The notes beneath the pieces were generated by a model. The model saw nothing but the letters and a program-made list of their open reading frames with translations, was not told the DNA's origin and searched no databases. The translations under genes were made by a program, and so were the position numbers. Shown in pieces: positions 16,153 through 24,460 of a stretch of 29,515 nt of DNA. Location: assembly GCA_964605155.1 (NCBI GenBank), contig CAZSAK010000028.1, positions 1 through 29,515 on the forward strand, written 5' to 3'. The first letter of the stretch is position 1, and every line of letters begins with the position of its first letter. The stretch is from CAZSAK01 sp964605155. Its GTDB lineage: Bacteria; Pseudomonadota; Gammaproteobacteria; SZUA-140.

Positions 16153-16881
16153 ATGCTTGCCAACATACGTATCGTACTGATTAATACCTCTCATCCCGGA
16201 AATATCGGGGCGGTAGCAAGGGCCATGAAAAATATGTCCCTGGCGGAACTCCATCTCGTGGAGCCGAAGAGTTTTCCGAATGCAGATGCCACGGCCAGGG
16301 CTTCGGGGGCTGATGATATTCTGGCTGATGCAAGAATCCACCAGTCACTCGATCCGGCAATCGCAGAAACCGGACTTGTCATCGGTACCAGTGCACGCAA
16401 CCGGACAATTGCCTGGCCTCAGCTGGACCCACATCAATGCGCCGAACTGGTATTGTCAGAAAGCCAGCGTCACCCCGTTGCAATCCTGTTCGGCCGTGAA
16501 CATTCCGGTTTGACGAACACTGAACTCGATCGTTGCCATTACCTGGTACAGATACCGACCAATCCGGATTTTACGTCAATGAATATCGCATCTGCAGTAC
16601 AGATCATCACCTACGAAATATTATCGACCAGCAAACAGACACGGGCCACCTTACCGACGATAGGCGAAACCTTAACAACCGTGGAAGAAGTCGAGATGTT
16701 TTATATTGAATTAGAGAAGGTTTTGCTGGAAATCGGTTTCCTGAATCCGCAAAGCCCCAAACATCTGAATCGGTTGATGCGCCGGCTTCGCCGCTTGTTC
16801 AACCGCGTTCGCCTCACCAGTAACGAGTTGCAAATCCTGCGCGGTATTCTGACCGCGATACAAAAAAACCACGGGGCCTAG
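16153..16881 (+). CDS. trmJ: tRNA Cm32/Um32 2'-O-methyltransferase TrmJ
   Basis: A SPOUT-class enzyme that methylates the 2'-O of residue 32 in tRNA anticodon loops. The N-terminus MLANIRIVLINTSHPGNIGAVARAMKNM aligns with E. coli TrmJ from its first residue, so I start at the ATG at 16153 although the frame stays open to a GTG at 16117. SPOUT knot motifs follow: VIGTSARNRT, VAILFGREHSGLTNTEL, and IPTNPDFTSMNIASAVQII. The C-terminal 80 residues are the helical extension of the family. There is no good ribosome site at either start. It lies between divergent suhB and cysE; trmJ next to iscR is also the E. coli arrangement. Confidence 0.94.
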   Translation: MLANIRIVLINTSHPGNIGAVARAMKNMSLAELHLVEPKSFPNADATARASGADDILADARIHQSLDPAIAETGLVIGTSARNRTIAWPQLDPHQCAELVLSESQRHPVAILFGREHSGLTNTELDRCHYLVQIPTNPDFTSMNIASAVQIITYEILSTSKQTRATLPTIGETLTTVEEVEMFYIELEKVLLEIGFLNPQSPKHLNRLMRRLRRLFNRVRLTSNELQILRGILTAIQKNHGA

Positions 16882-16988
16882 ATGTCATTGGGGCGGATTG
16901 CCTCGGGATTTAACCGATGATATATCACTCTATAGGTTGTAATATGGCGATAAATCTATATTTTTAAAAATTTAACCGGGACTGATCC

Positions 16989-17801
16989 ATGTTTAATAGC
17001 TTACGCGAAGACATCAGATGTGTATTTGAACGCGATCCAGCTGCTCGAAATACCTTTGATGTGCTGACAAATTATCCGGGTGTGCACGCAATGCTGTTCC
17101 ACAGATTGAGTCATTGCATGTGGAATATGGAATTGAAATGGGCGGCCAGATTCATCTCGACGTTTTCGCGATGGTTGACTGGCATAGAAATACACCCGGC
17201 GGTAAGGATTGGCAGGCGGTTTTTTATTGATCATGGAATGGGTGTGGTCATCGGCGAAACCGCGGAGATCGGGGATGATTGCACCCTCTATCACGGGGTA
17301 ACGCTTGGCGGAACCAGTTGGGAAAAGGGGAAACGTCATCCGACCCTGGAAAATAATGTGATTGTCGGTGCCGGTGCCAAGGTGCTGGGACCGATCCGTG
17401 TGGGTGAAGGGGGGCGAGTCGGATCTAACGCCGTGGTTACCAGGGACGTACCCCGGGGTGCGACGGTAATCGGTGTCCCGGCGCATGTGGCACGCCCATC
17501 CGGTAGTGAAGAGGAGAAGAAACGCCGGGCGTTTGCCAAAAAGATCGGTTTTGACGCCTATGGTACAACCCAGGACACCGAGGACCCTGTCACAATCGCC
17601 ATCGATTGTATGCTGGATCACATCCATGCGCTGGATAATGCCATGACAGAAATGCGTCGGGCGTGTAAAAAGCTGGGTATTGAAGTCACAGCGACGCCGC
17701 TCCCCACCCTAGATATGTATGCCATTGATTCAAAAGGTAAAAATAATGGTCAGGAAGGCGCTACACAGGAACAGGATGAAAAGCGTGAAGACAAATCTTG
17801 A
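16989..17801 (+). CDS. cysE: Serine O-acetyltransferase, short N-terminus (CysE/EpsC type)
   Basis: Makes O-acetylserine from serine and acetyl-CoA, the committed step of cysteine synthesis. The left-handed beta-helix hexapeptide repeats span about residues 65-170. The catalytic His82 lies in FIDHGMGVVIGETAEIG, and the position of its partner Asp (Asp143 in E. coli) is Glu67 (GIEIHP), as in the EpsC subtype. KRHP near 116-119 is the second His motif. The usual long N-terminal helical domain of E. coli CysE is missing, while about 100 residues after the helix form a charged, helical tail ending in a Glu/Lys-rich stretch. The position directly before iscR matches cysE2 of Azotobacter and suggests a role in feeding cysteine to the desulfurases. 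Its stop codon lies inside the IscR box. Confidence 0.95.
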   Translation: MFNSLREDIRCVFERDPAARNTFDVLTNYPGVHAMLFHRLSHCMWNMELKWAARFISTFSRWLTGIEIHPAVRIGRRFFIDHGMGVVIGETAEIGDDCTLYHGVTLGGTSWEKGKRHPTLENNVIVGAGAKVLGPIRVGEGGRVGSNAVVTRDVPRGATVIGVPAHVARPSGSEEEKKRRAFAKKIGFDAYGTTQDTEDPVTIAIDCMLDHIHALDNAMTEMRRACKKLGIEVTATPLPTLDMYAIDSKGKNNGQEGATQEQDEKREDKS

Positions 17802-17818
17802 CTAAATTACTCAAGTAA
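17794..17818 (+). promoter_or_regulatory. Type 1 IscR-binding site upstream of iscR
   Basis: The 25-base window matches the E. coli type 1 IscR consensus (ATASYYGACTRWWWYAGTC plus RRSTAT) at 21 of 25 positions by my hand alignment, with GACT at 17800-17803 and the partner half ACTC at 17809-17812. It overlaps the cysE stop codon and the -35 box of the iscR promoter, which is the layout expected for autorepression by [2Fe-2S] IscR. Confidence 0.65.
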
Positions 17819-17825
17819 GTAGAAT
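17798..17825 (+). promoter_or_regulatory. Promoter of the iscR operon
   Basis: TTGACT (17798-17803, 5 of 6) and TAGAAT (17820-17825, 5 of 6) are separated by 16 bases. The predicted start is near 17832, giving a leader of about 33 bases before iscR. Confidence 0.65.
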
Positions 17826-17864
17826 AACAAATACCTTACAAAACATACGGGCAGGACTATTAAG

Positions 17865-18350
17865 ATGAAATTAACCACAAAAGGAAGATACGCCGTCACT
17901 GCAATGCTGGATTTGGCGCTCCACGCCAAAGAAGGTCCGGTGCCATTGGCCGATATATCACAAAGACAGGGTATCTCCCTGTCATATCTTGAGCAGTTAT
18001 TCGCCAAGCTCCGTAAGCAAGGCCTGGTTGATAGCGCACGCGGCCCGGGGGGCGGTTACCGTCTGAGCCGTGCATCTAGTGAGATCGCCGTGGCAGAAGT
18101 CATTACAGCAATAGATGAAAAGGTGGACGCAACCCGGTGTGGCGGTGCTGCGGACTGCCAGGATGGAGAGCCGTGTCTGACCCATGAGTTGTGGACCGAT
18201 CTGAGCCAGCAGATCTATACATTTTTAAGCAATATCACCCTCGGACAATTGGTCGAACGTCGGCAGGTCAGAGACGTCTCCGCACGTCAGGACAGCAGGC
18301 AGAAGGGCCAGAATTTTGTACCTCTGGTGGCCGCTGATTCAATTCGCTGA
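17865..18350 (+). CDS. iscR: Fe-S cluster-sensing transcription regulator IscR
   Basis: An Rrf2-family winged-helix regulator. With a [2Fe-2S] cluster it represses the isc operon; apo-IscR controls other promoters. The N-terminus MKLTTKGRYAVTAMLDLALHA and the wing segment GLVDSARGPGGGYRLSR are typical. The cluster ligands are present in a C-x5-C-x5-C-x2-H pattern (CGGAADC, DGEPC, LTHELW). At 161 residues it is the size of E. coli IscR. AGGA about 9 bases before the ATG fits. The type 1 box upstream indicates autoregulation. The C-terminal tail after about residue 135 is variable in the family. Confidence 0.97.
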   Translation: MKLTTKGRYAVTAMLDLALHAKEGPVPLADISQRQGISLSYLEQLFAKLRKQGLVDSARGPGGGYRLSRASSEIAVAEVITAIDEKVDATRCGGAADCQDGEPCLTHELWTDLSQQIYTFLSNITLGQLVERRQVRDVSARQDSRQKGQNFVPLVAADSIR

Positions 18351-18382
18351 GTATTTATCCTCGGTCTGAGCTAGCGAAAGAC

Positions 18383-19534
18383 ATGTCGATTTATCTGGAC
18401 CACAACGCGACTACACCCATCGACCCGGTGGTGCTCGATGCAATGTTGCCGTATTTACGCGATTACTACGGTAATCCTGCCAGCGTTTACAGTCACGGTC
18501 GTAAGACGCGTGAGGCGGTCGAGCAGGCCCGTGAACAGGTTGCGTCATTGGTGAAGGTGCATCCGCGGCAGGTGATCTTCACCAGTGGTGGAACGGAATC
18601 GAACAATATGGCCATCAAAGGGATTGCGCCGGGCAAAGGCAGGAATGCCATCGCCATCAGTGAAATAGAACATACATCGGTAATTGCCCCCGCACAGGCC
18701 ATGCAGGGCATGGGCTGGCAACTTGATCTGATAAAAACCGATGATGCCGGTTACATTTCGGCAGACGCAGTGGCCGATGTCATGGATGACGGGACTGTTC
18801 TGGTTTCTGTCATGATGGCGAACAACGAGACCGGCGTGGTTCAGGATGTAAAAGGTATTAGCGCGATTTTACGTACACACGATGTCATCCTGCATACCGA
18901 TGCCGTGCAGGCGGCAGGAAAGATACCAGTCGATTTCGCTTCGACGGGCGCACACATGATGAGTCTTTCCGCACACAAGTTTTATGGGCCGAAGGGTGTT
19001 GGTGCCCTGATTGTGGACAGATCACTGGATCTGAAACCTTTGATAAACGGTATCGGACACGAAATGGGGATGCGCGGCGGTACAGAAAATGTTGCGGGTA
19101 TTGTGGGATTCGGTAAGGCGGCGGAACTGGCAGCAGTCAACCTTGAGGAGCACACAAACCAGCTACTCGATTTGCGTCATCGCCTCGAGAGTGGCCTGCA
19201 GCAGATCAGTGGTGTCAAGATCGTCGCTGAGCATTCGCAGCGGTTGGCCAATACGATCTGCATACTGGCTGAAGGGATAGAAGGCGAAACGCTGTTGATG
19301 AATCTGGATCGCTCGGATATCGCGGTATCCAGCGGTTCCGCCTGTGCCAGCGGCAGTACCAATCCAAGCCACGTATTAATGGCAATGGGTATCGATCGTG
19401 AACTGGCACGCTGCGCGATCCGTATCAGTTTGGGCAAGGACAATACCGGAGCGGATGTTGATATCTTCCTGGATCATTTACGTCAGGAACTGGGAAATTT
19501 GCAAGGCCTTGAATTACAGGCATGGGCATCATAA
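18383..19534 (+). CDS. NifS/IscS-like cysteine desulfurase, first of two in the isc operon
   Basis: A PLP-dependent class V aminotransferase fold enzyme that takes sulfur from cysteine and forms a persulfide. The PLP lysine is Lys199 (SAHKFYGPKGVGAL) and the catalytic cysteine Cys321 sits in the flexible loop SSGSACASGSTNPSHVL. HTDAVQAAGK and the early YLDHNATTP motif complete the group I signature. The loop and the C-terminus are closer to NifS-type enzymes. It ends in GNLQGLELQAWAS and lacks the tail LWEMYKEGID with final WAAH seen in the neighbouring IscS, a region linked to IscU binding in E. coli. It lies between iscR and iscS, 32 bases after iscR and 23 before iscS. It could be a second sulfur donor with a different acceptor; function beyond desulfuration is unknown. 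Confidence 0.92.
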   Translation: MSIYLDHNATTPIDPVVLDAMLPYLRDYYGNPASVYSHGRKTREAVEQAREQVASLVKVHPRQVIFTSGGTESNNMAIKGIAPGKGRNAIAISEIEHTSVIAPAQAMQGMGWQLDLIKTDDAGYISADAVADVMDDGTVLVSVMMANNETGVVQDVKGISAILRTHDVILHTDAVQAAGKIPVDFASTGAHMMSLSAHKFYGPKGVGALIVDRSLDLKPLINGIGHEMGMRGGTENVAGIVGFGKAAELAAVNLEEHTNQLLDLRHRLESGLQQISGVKIVAEHSQRLANTICILAEGIEGETLLMNLDRSDIAVSSGSACASGSTNPSHVLMAMGIDRELARCAIRISLGKDNTGADVDIFLDHLRQELGNLQGLELQAWAS

Positions 19535-19557
19535 ACAGTACAGAAGGGCAACACGCT

Positions 19558-20775
19558 ATGATGAAATTACCTATATATCTTGATTATTCAGCAACAACCC
19601 CGGTCGACCCACGTGTTGCTGAGAAGATGATGACGTGCCTGACCATGGAAGGGGATTTCGGCAATCCCGCCTCACGTTCACATTCATTCGGCTGGAGTGC
19701 AGAGGCCCTGGTGGAAAAGGCACGCAAGCAGGTTGCGGACCTGGTAAATGCCGATCCCAGGGAAATCGTCTGGACCTCCGGTGCTACCGAGTCGGATAAC
19801 CTTGCGCTCAAGGGCGTCGCCCATTTCTATCAGAAGAAGGGTAAACACATCGTAACGTCCAAGACGGAGCATAAGGCCGTGCTTGATTCCTGCCGCCAGC
19901 TCGAACGGGAGGGATTTGAGATAACCTATCTGATTCCTGAACCCTCCGGATTGATCGATCTCGCCAAACTGAAGTCGGCCTTGCGCGATGACACGATTCT
20001 GGTGTCCATCATGCATGTGAATAATGAAATCGGTGTGATACAGGATATCGAGGCAATCGGAGAGATTACCCGCGCACGCGGTATCCTGTTCCATTGCGAT
20101 GCGGCGCAGAGCGCCGGGAAGGTGGAGATCGATCTGCAGCGGATGAAGGTTGATCTGATGTCCTTTTCGGCCCATAAGGTCTATGGTCCCAAGGGGATTG
20201 GCGCGCTTTACGTGCGGCGTAAGCCTCGGGTCAGGATCGAGGCGCAGATGCACGGTGGCGGCCATGAACGCGGCATGCGTTCCGGCACCCTGGCAACCCA
20301 CCAGATAGTCGGAATGGGCGAGGCCTTCAGGATCGCCAGGGAAGAAATGACGGAAGAGAATGCCCGCATATTGAGGCTGCGCAACCGGTTGTGGGATGGC
20401 ATCAAGGATATCGAGGAAGTGTATGTCAATGGTGACATGGAACATCACGTTCCCGGTAATCTCAATGTCAGTTTTAACTTTGTCGAGGGCGAATCCTTGA
20501 TCATGGCATTGAAGGATATGGCCGTCTCGTCAGGCTCTGCCTGTACATCCGCAAGTCTGGAACCTTCATATGTCCTCCGTGCGCTGGGCAGGAATGATGA
20601 ACTGGCACACAGTTCGATCAGGTTCACGATCGGGCGATTCACGACCGAGGAGGACATCGATTACACGGTTAAATTAATTCGCAAGAATATCGATAGGCTC
20701 AGGGCACTGTCGCCCTTGTGGGAGATGTATAAGGAAGGTATTGACCTTTCAAAGGTGCAATGGGCGGCTCATTAG
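19558..20775 (+). CDS. iscS: Cysteine desulfurase IscS
   Basis: The canonical housekeeping desulfurase that supplies sulfur to IscU, TusA, ThiI and others. The N-terminus MKLPIYLDYSATTPVDPRVAEKM matches E. coli IscS residue for residue, so the frame upstream of 19558 is not used. Two ATG codons adjoin (19558, 19561): the second gives 404 residues and Cys328, the exact E. coli numbering, while AAGGG at 19544-19548 is spaced better for the first. PLP lysine is in SAHKVYGPKGIGALYV; the active loop is SSGSACTSASLEPSYVLRALG. The C-terminal tail LWEMYKEGIDLSKVQWAAH, involved in IscU docking, is intact. Second desulfurase of the operon, followed by iscU after 52 bases. Confidence 0.97.
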   Translation: MMKLPIYLDYSATTPVDPRVAEKMMTCLTMEGDFGNPASRSHSFGWSAEALVEKARKQVADLVNADPREIVWTSGATESDNLALKGVAHFYQKKGKHIVTSKTEHKAVLDSCRQLEREGFEITYLIPEPSGLIDLAKLKSALRDDTILVSIMHVNNEIGVIQDIEAIGEITRARGILFHCDAAQSAGKVEIDLQRMKVDLMSFSAHKVYGPKGIGALYVRRKPRVRIEAQMHGGGHERGMRSGTLATHQIVGMGEAFRIAREEMTEENARILRLRNRLWDGIKDIEEVYVNGDMEHHVPGNLNVSFNFVEGESLIMALKDMAVSSGSACTSASLEPSYVLRALGRNDELAHSSIRFTIGRFTTEEDIDYTVKLIRKNIDRLRALSPLWEMYKEGIDLSKVQWAAH

Positions 20776-20827
20776 ATTGAGTGAATAACAACGACTGAAA
20801 TTCAGTAAGCATTGAGGAGAACTGGTT

Positions 20828-21253
20828 ATGGCATACAGTGACAAAGTGTTGGATCACTATGAAAATCCACGTAATGTCGGAGCATTTGATAAGGATGATG
20901 TATCGATCGGCACGGGTATGGTCGGAGCACCCGCTTGCGGCGACGTCATGAAGCTGCAAATCAAGGTAAATGCCGACGGTGTGATCGAAGATGCAAGATT
21001 CAAGACCTATGGTTGTGGTTCTGCGATTGCATCGAGTTCATTACTAACCGAGTGGGTCAAGGGCAAGACTCTCGAGCAGGCAAGGCAGATCAAGAATGTC
21101 CAGATTGCAGAAGAGCTGGCGCTGCCCCCGGTAAAGATCCATTGTTCCGTATTGGCCGAGGATGCCATCAAGGCGGCGATCAATGATTACAATAAAAAGC
21201 ACCAGATAAGTTCCGGCGATGACATTCCGGAAGAGAAGAGCAGTGCGGCCTGA
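20828..21253 (+). CDS. iscU: Fe-S cluster assembly scaffold IscU
   Basis: The scaffold on which [2Fe-2S] clusters are built from IscS persulfide. The ligand residues Cys37, Asp39, Cys63, His105 and Cys106 are all at the E. coli positions (GAPACGDV, YGCGSAIASSS, PPVKIHCS). LPPVK at 99-103 is the HscA recognition motif. AGGAG precedes the ATG with a 9-base spacing. The product is 141 residues, about 13 longer than E. coli IscU, with an acidic, Ser-rich tail (SSGDDIPEEKSSAA) that is probably disordered. Confidence 0.97.
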   Translation: MAYSDKVLDHYENPRNVGAFDKDDVSIGTGMVGAPACGDVMKLQIKVNADGVIEDARFKTYGCGSAIASSSLLTEWVKGKTLEQARQIKNVQIAEELALPPVKIHCSVLAEDAIKAAINDYNKKHQISSGDDIPEEKSSAA

Positions 21254-21313
21254 GAAGAGTGGTCGAAAACGGAATTTTCTAACGATAAACAGTACACAAA
21301 AGTTGACAGGATG

Positions 21314-21637
21314 ATGGGTATAACCGTAACAGATGCCGCTAGTCGGCATATACAGAACTATATCTCCAGGCGTGGCAAGGGGGTAGGTTTGCGTGTGGGC
21401 GTTAAAACATCGGGTTGTTCCGGTATGGGATATGTGCTGGAAGTTTCGGATGATATCGGCCCGGAAGACCTGGTGTTCGAAGACCGCGGAGTGAAGGTCA
21501 TCGTTGACCCCAAGAGTTTACTTTATCTGGACGGTACCGAGCTGGATTATACACGCGAAGGTCTCAATGAAGGCTTCAAGTTCAACAACCCGAATGTGAA
21601 GGATACATGCGGCTGCGGTGAAAGTTTTAATGTCTGA
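21314..21637 (+). CDS. iscA: A-type Fe-S carrier protein IscA
   Basis: Carries Fe-S clusters or iron to targets. From the ATG at 21314 the protein has 107 residues and the three ligand cysteines fall at 35, 99 and 101, the E. coli numbering (SGCSGMGYVLE and CGCGESFNV). An in-frame ATG directly before it at 21311 leaves no space after the AGG at 21308-21310, so 21314 is preferred. Other family stretches are LVFEDRGVKVIVD and LDYTREGLNEGFKFNNPN. The gap after iscU is about 60 bases. Confidence 0.96.
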   Translation: MGITVTDAASRHIQNYISRRGKGVGLRVGVKTSGCSGMGYVLEVSDDIGPEDLVFEDRGVKVIVDPKSLLYLDGTELDYTREGLNEGFKFNNPNVKDTCGCGESFNV

Positions 21638-21652
21638 GCGCATTTGAGGTGT

Positions 21653-22189
21653 ATGCAGTCATCCTTTGCAAAAGATTATTTCGACCTGTTCGCCCTGCCA
21701 GTATCATATAATGTGGATGGGGTCTTGCTGGCACAACGTTACCGTGAACTTCAGCATACGATTCATCCTGATAAATACACCACTTCATCGGATCAGGATC
21801 GCCGTTTGTCATTACAATTGACGGCGCAGGTGAACGAGGCCTTTCAGACTTTAAAAAATCCTATCCTGCGAGCAAAGTACCTGTTGCAGTTGCATGACGC
21901 TGTTCCGGATGATAATGCCGCCATGAATCCTGAATTTCTGGGTGAACAAATGGAGTTGCGTGAACGTCTGGCTGATATTAAAGACAGTCAGGATAAAGGC
22001 AATGAGTTGGCCAGGATAAGCGATGATCTTGACATACGTAGCAGGGAAATACAGGAAAGATTTGGCAGGTTTTTCGATTCCGGCAAGCCGGATGACCTGG
22101 ACTCTGCAGGCGGGATATTCCTGGAAATGCAATTTATCGATAAATTACAGCGGGAGATTGCTGAGATCGAGACGGAGTTGTCAATATAA
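21653..22189 (+). CDS. hscB: J-domain co-chaperone HscB
   Basis: HscB brings IscU to HscA and stimulates its ATPase. The J domain covers about residues 8-75 with the HPD triad at 38-40; the C-terminal three-helix domain that binds IscU covers the rest, with EQMELRERLADIK and a final MQFIDKLQREIAEIE. I choose the ATG at 21653 (MQSSFAKDYFDLF), which aligns with the family; the frame runs on upstream only to a TTG with no ribosome site. GAGG lies close upstream. The length, 178 residues, is normal. It follows iscA by 15 bases and precedes hscA by 31. Confidence 0.94.
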   Translation: MQSSFAKDYFDLFALPVSYNVDGVLLAQRYRELQHTIHPDKYTTSSDQDRRLSLQLTAQVNEAFQTLKNPILRAKYLLQLHDAVPDDNAAMNPEFLGEQMELRERLADIKDSQDKGNELARISDDLDIRSREIQERFGRFFDSGKPDDLDSAGGIFLEMQFIDKLQREIAEIETELSI

Positions 22190-22220
22190 TCATACAAATG
22201 AACAGGAAATCAAATAACTG

Positions 22221-24098
22221 ATGGCGCTCTATCAGATTAACGAGCCGGAAGGGCAACAAGGCCAAACGGAGCAACGGCGCGCTGCAGGTATAGATCTTGG
22301 TACGACCAACTCCCTTGTCGCCACAATGATAAACGGTGAAGCGCAAACCTTGCCCGATAACCAGGGCGGGCATCTGCTGCCCTCGGTGGTGCGTTATTCA
22401 GACAGGCAGTCACCCATTGTCGGCTTTGATGCAAAGAACTCCGCGTTCGATGATCCATTGAATACCCTGGTTTCCGTCAAGCGCTTCATGGGGCGTGGAT
22501 TGTCCGATATCCAAAAGGTTGCCGATCAGTTGCCCTATGAATTCGTCAATAACGACAGTGGAGTAGCACGTATCCATACGGTTGCTGGAGACGTCAGCGC
22601 CGTAGAGGTATCCGCGGAGATTCTCAAGATCCTGAAGGACAGGGCGGAGAAGTGCCTTGGCGGCGAGCTCTACGGGGTGGTCATAACCGTGCCGGCGTAT
22701 TTTGATGATGCCCAGCGTCAGGCCACCAAAGATGCGGCACGTCTGGCGGGCATCAATGTTTTGCGTTTGCTTAACGAACCGACCGCTGCTGCTGTATCCT
22801 ACGGCCTGGACAACAAAGCGGAAGGCATTCATGCGGTCTATGATCTGGGTGGCGGTACGTTTGATATATCAATACTGCGTTTCAGCAAAGGGGTGTTCGA
22901 GGTGCTGGCGACCGCAGGGGATACCGCGCTGGGCGGTGATGACATGGATAGAATGATAGCGGAATGGATAATTCAGGAGGCGAAGCTGGTCGATAAACCA
23001 GACCCTAAACTTTTACGGCGTATTCTCAGTGTCGCGACCAAGGCAAAGGAGGAATTAACGCAATCAAACAGCACCGTGATTGATATTCAGCGTGCCGATG
23101 GCAGCGTTTGGCATGGGCAACTGACAAGGGAACATTTAAATACACTGATTGACCCGTTGATCAAGAGGACATTGTCTCCCTGTCAACGGGTACTGCGTGA
23201 TGCAGGTATAACAAAAGACGACATCAAGGATGTTGTAATGGTTGGCGGGGCAACTCGTGTGCCGAGGGTGCAAGAACTGGTAAGCCGATTTTTTGAATGC
23301 CGTTTACTCGAGGGCATTGATCCCGACAGGGTTGTCGCCATCGGGGCTGCCATCCAGGCTGATATCCTGGCGGGAAACAAGCCCGACAACGAGATGCTGT
23401 TGCTGGATGTGATTCCACTGTCACTGGGTATTGAAACCATGGGCGGTCTGGTTGAAAAGATTATTCCGCGCAATACCTCGATTCCGATCATGAAGGCCCA
23501 GGAATTTACTACCTACAAGGATGGACAGACGGCCATGATGATTCACGTAGTGCAGGGTGAGCGCGAACTCGTTTCCGATTGCCGTTCGCTGGCGCGTTTC
23601 GAGCTCAGGGGTATCCCGGCAATGACCGCTGGCGCTGCACGCGTTCAGGTGACCTATCAGGTGGATGCCGACGGCTTGCTGAATGTCTCGGCGCAGGAAT
23701 TGACCAGCGGTGTGGAAAGTCACATTGAGATCAAGCCCTCGTACGGTCTGACAGAAAATGAAATCGAGACCATGTTGCGTGATTCGCTGTCCCATGCCGA
23801 GGAAGATATGGAAAACAGGCAGCTTAAGGAACAACAGGTCGATGCAACCCGTATGATAGATGCCGTCGAGGCCGCGCTTGCTGAGGATGGTACCGTTTTG
23901 CTCGATGAACAGGAACGACGCGATATCGAAACCGCACTCGAAGAAGTGCGAAAATCCCGGCAAGCCAATGATTACAGGGTGATCAAACAGGCACTGGAAA
24001 GACTTGAAAAGGTCAGTGCTGATTTTGCAGCGCGCCGGATGAATGCCTCCATTAAACACGCCCTTTCCGGCCACAAGATGGAAGAATTTTCCGACTAG
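22221..24098 (+). CDS. hscA: Hsp70-type chaperone HscA
   Basis: A specialised Hsp70 that binds the LPPVK motif of IscU and promotes cluster release. ATPase signatures are present: GIDLGTTNSLVA near residue 23, VITVPAYFDDAQRQATKDAA, NEPTAAAVSYGLD, VYDLGGGTFDISIL and VVMVGGATRVPRVQ. The substrate-binding half contains LLDVIPLSLGIETMGG and the lid helices run from about 520. At 625 residues it is slightly longer than E. coli HscA. AGGAAA lies 12 bases before the ATG. fdx follows after only 5 bases. Confidence 0.97.
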   Translation: MALYQINEPEGQQGQTEQRRAAGIDLGTTNSLVATMINGEAQTLPDNQGGHLLPSVVRYSDRQSPIVGFDAKNSAFDDPLNTLVSVKRFMGRGLSDIQKVADQLPYEFVNNDSGVARIHTVAGDVSAVEVSAEILKILKDRAEKCLGGELYGVVITVPAYFDDAQRQATKDAARLAGINVLRLLNEPTAAAVSYGLDNKAEGIHAVYDLGGGTFDISILRFSKGVFEVLATAGDTALGGDDMDRMIAEWIIQEAKLVDKPDPKLLRRILSVATKAKEELTQSNSTVIDIQRADGSVWHGQLTREHLNTLIDPLIKRTLSPCQRVLRDAGITKDDIKDVVMVGGATRVPRVQELVSRFFECRLLEGIDPDRVVAIGAAIQADILAGNKPDNEMLLLDVIPLSLGIETMGGLVEKIIPRNTSIPIMKAQEFTTYKDGQTAMMIHVVQGERELVSDCRSLARFELRGIPAMTAGAARVQVTYQVDADGLLNVSAQELTSGVESHIEIKPSYGLTENEIETMLRDSLSHAEEDMENRQLKEQQVDATRMIDAVEAALAEDGTVLLDEQERRDIETALEEVRKSRQANDYRVIKQALERLEKVSADFAARRMNASIKHALSGHKMEEFSD

Positions 24099-24103
24099 TA
24101 TCC

Positions 24104-24442
24104 ATGCCTAAGGTTATCTTTATGCCCCATGAGGAAATCTGCCCCGAAGGGGCAGTTCTGAAGGCGGAGCCGGGTATCAGTATATGCGACCTGGCGCTGC
24201 AAAATGGCATCGAGATCGAGCATGCCTGTGAAAAATCCTGTGCTTGTACGACCTGCCATGTGTATGTGAGGGAGGGCGGTGGATCTCTCAACCCGACTTC
24301 TGACGACGAGGATGATATGCTGGACAAAGCGTGGGGTCTGGAGCCCGATTCGCGCCTGAGTTGCCAGGCCATCGTGGATGACAAGGATCTGGTGGTCGAG
24401 ATTCCAAAATATACGATCAATATGGTATCGGAAAATCATTAG
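24104..24442 (+). CDS. fdx: Isc-type [2Fe-2S] ferredoxin
   Basis: An adrenodoxin-type ferredoxin that gives electrons for cluster assembly, probably to IscS/IscU. The four ligands are Cys42, Cys48, Cys51 and Cys87 (EHACEKSCACTTCHVYV and SRLSCQAIV), with the extra Cys46 also usual in Isc ferredoxins. The 112-residue length and MPKVIFMPHEEICPEG start match the family. It starts 5 bases after the hscA stop, so coupled translation is likely. Confidence 0.97.
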   Translation: MPKVIFMPHEEICPEGAVLKAEPGISICDLALQNGIEIEHACEKSCACTTCHVYVREGGGSLNPTSDDEDDMLDKAWGLEPDSRLSCQAIVDDKDLVVEIPKYTINMVSENH

Positions 24443-24460
24443 AGCAAGAGGAAAAACAGC

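Noticed and set aside
17001..17627. A 208-residue minus-strand open frame inside cysE
   Set aside because: Antisense shadow of a conserved enzyme gene; no family motif and no ribosome site.
19522..19557. Upstream ATG start for iscS overlapping the first desulfurase gene
   Set aside because: The conserved IscS N-terminus begins at the ATG pair at 19558/19561, which has an AAGGG at a proper distance.
19684..20448. A 254-residue minus-strand open frame inside iscS
   Set aside because: Antisense to IscS, whose sequence is conserved along the whole stretch; His/Leu-rich composition is typical of shadows.
21644..21652. TTG start for hscB
   Set aside because: The ATG three codons later has GAGG upstream and fits the family N-terminus; the TTG overlaps that ribosome site.
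23421..24074. A 217-residue minus-strand open frame inside hscA
   Set aside because: Antisense to the conserved substrate-binding half of HscA; no independent support.
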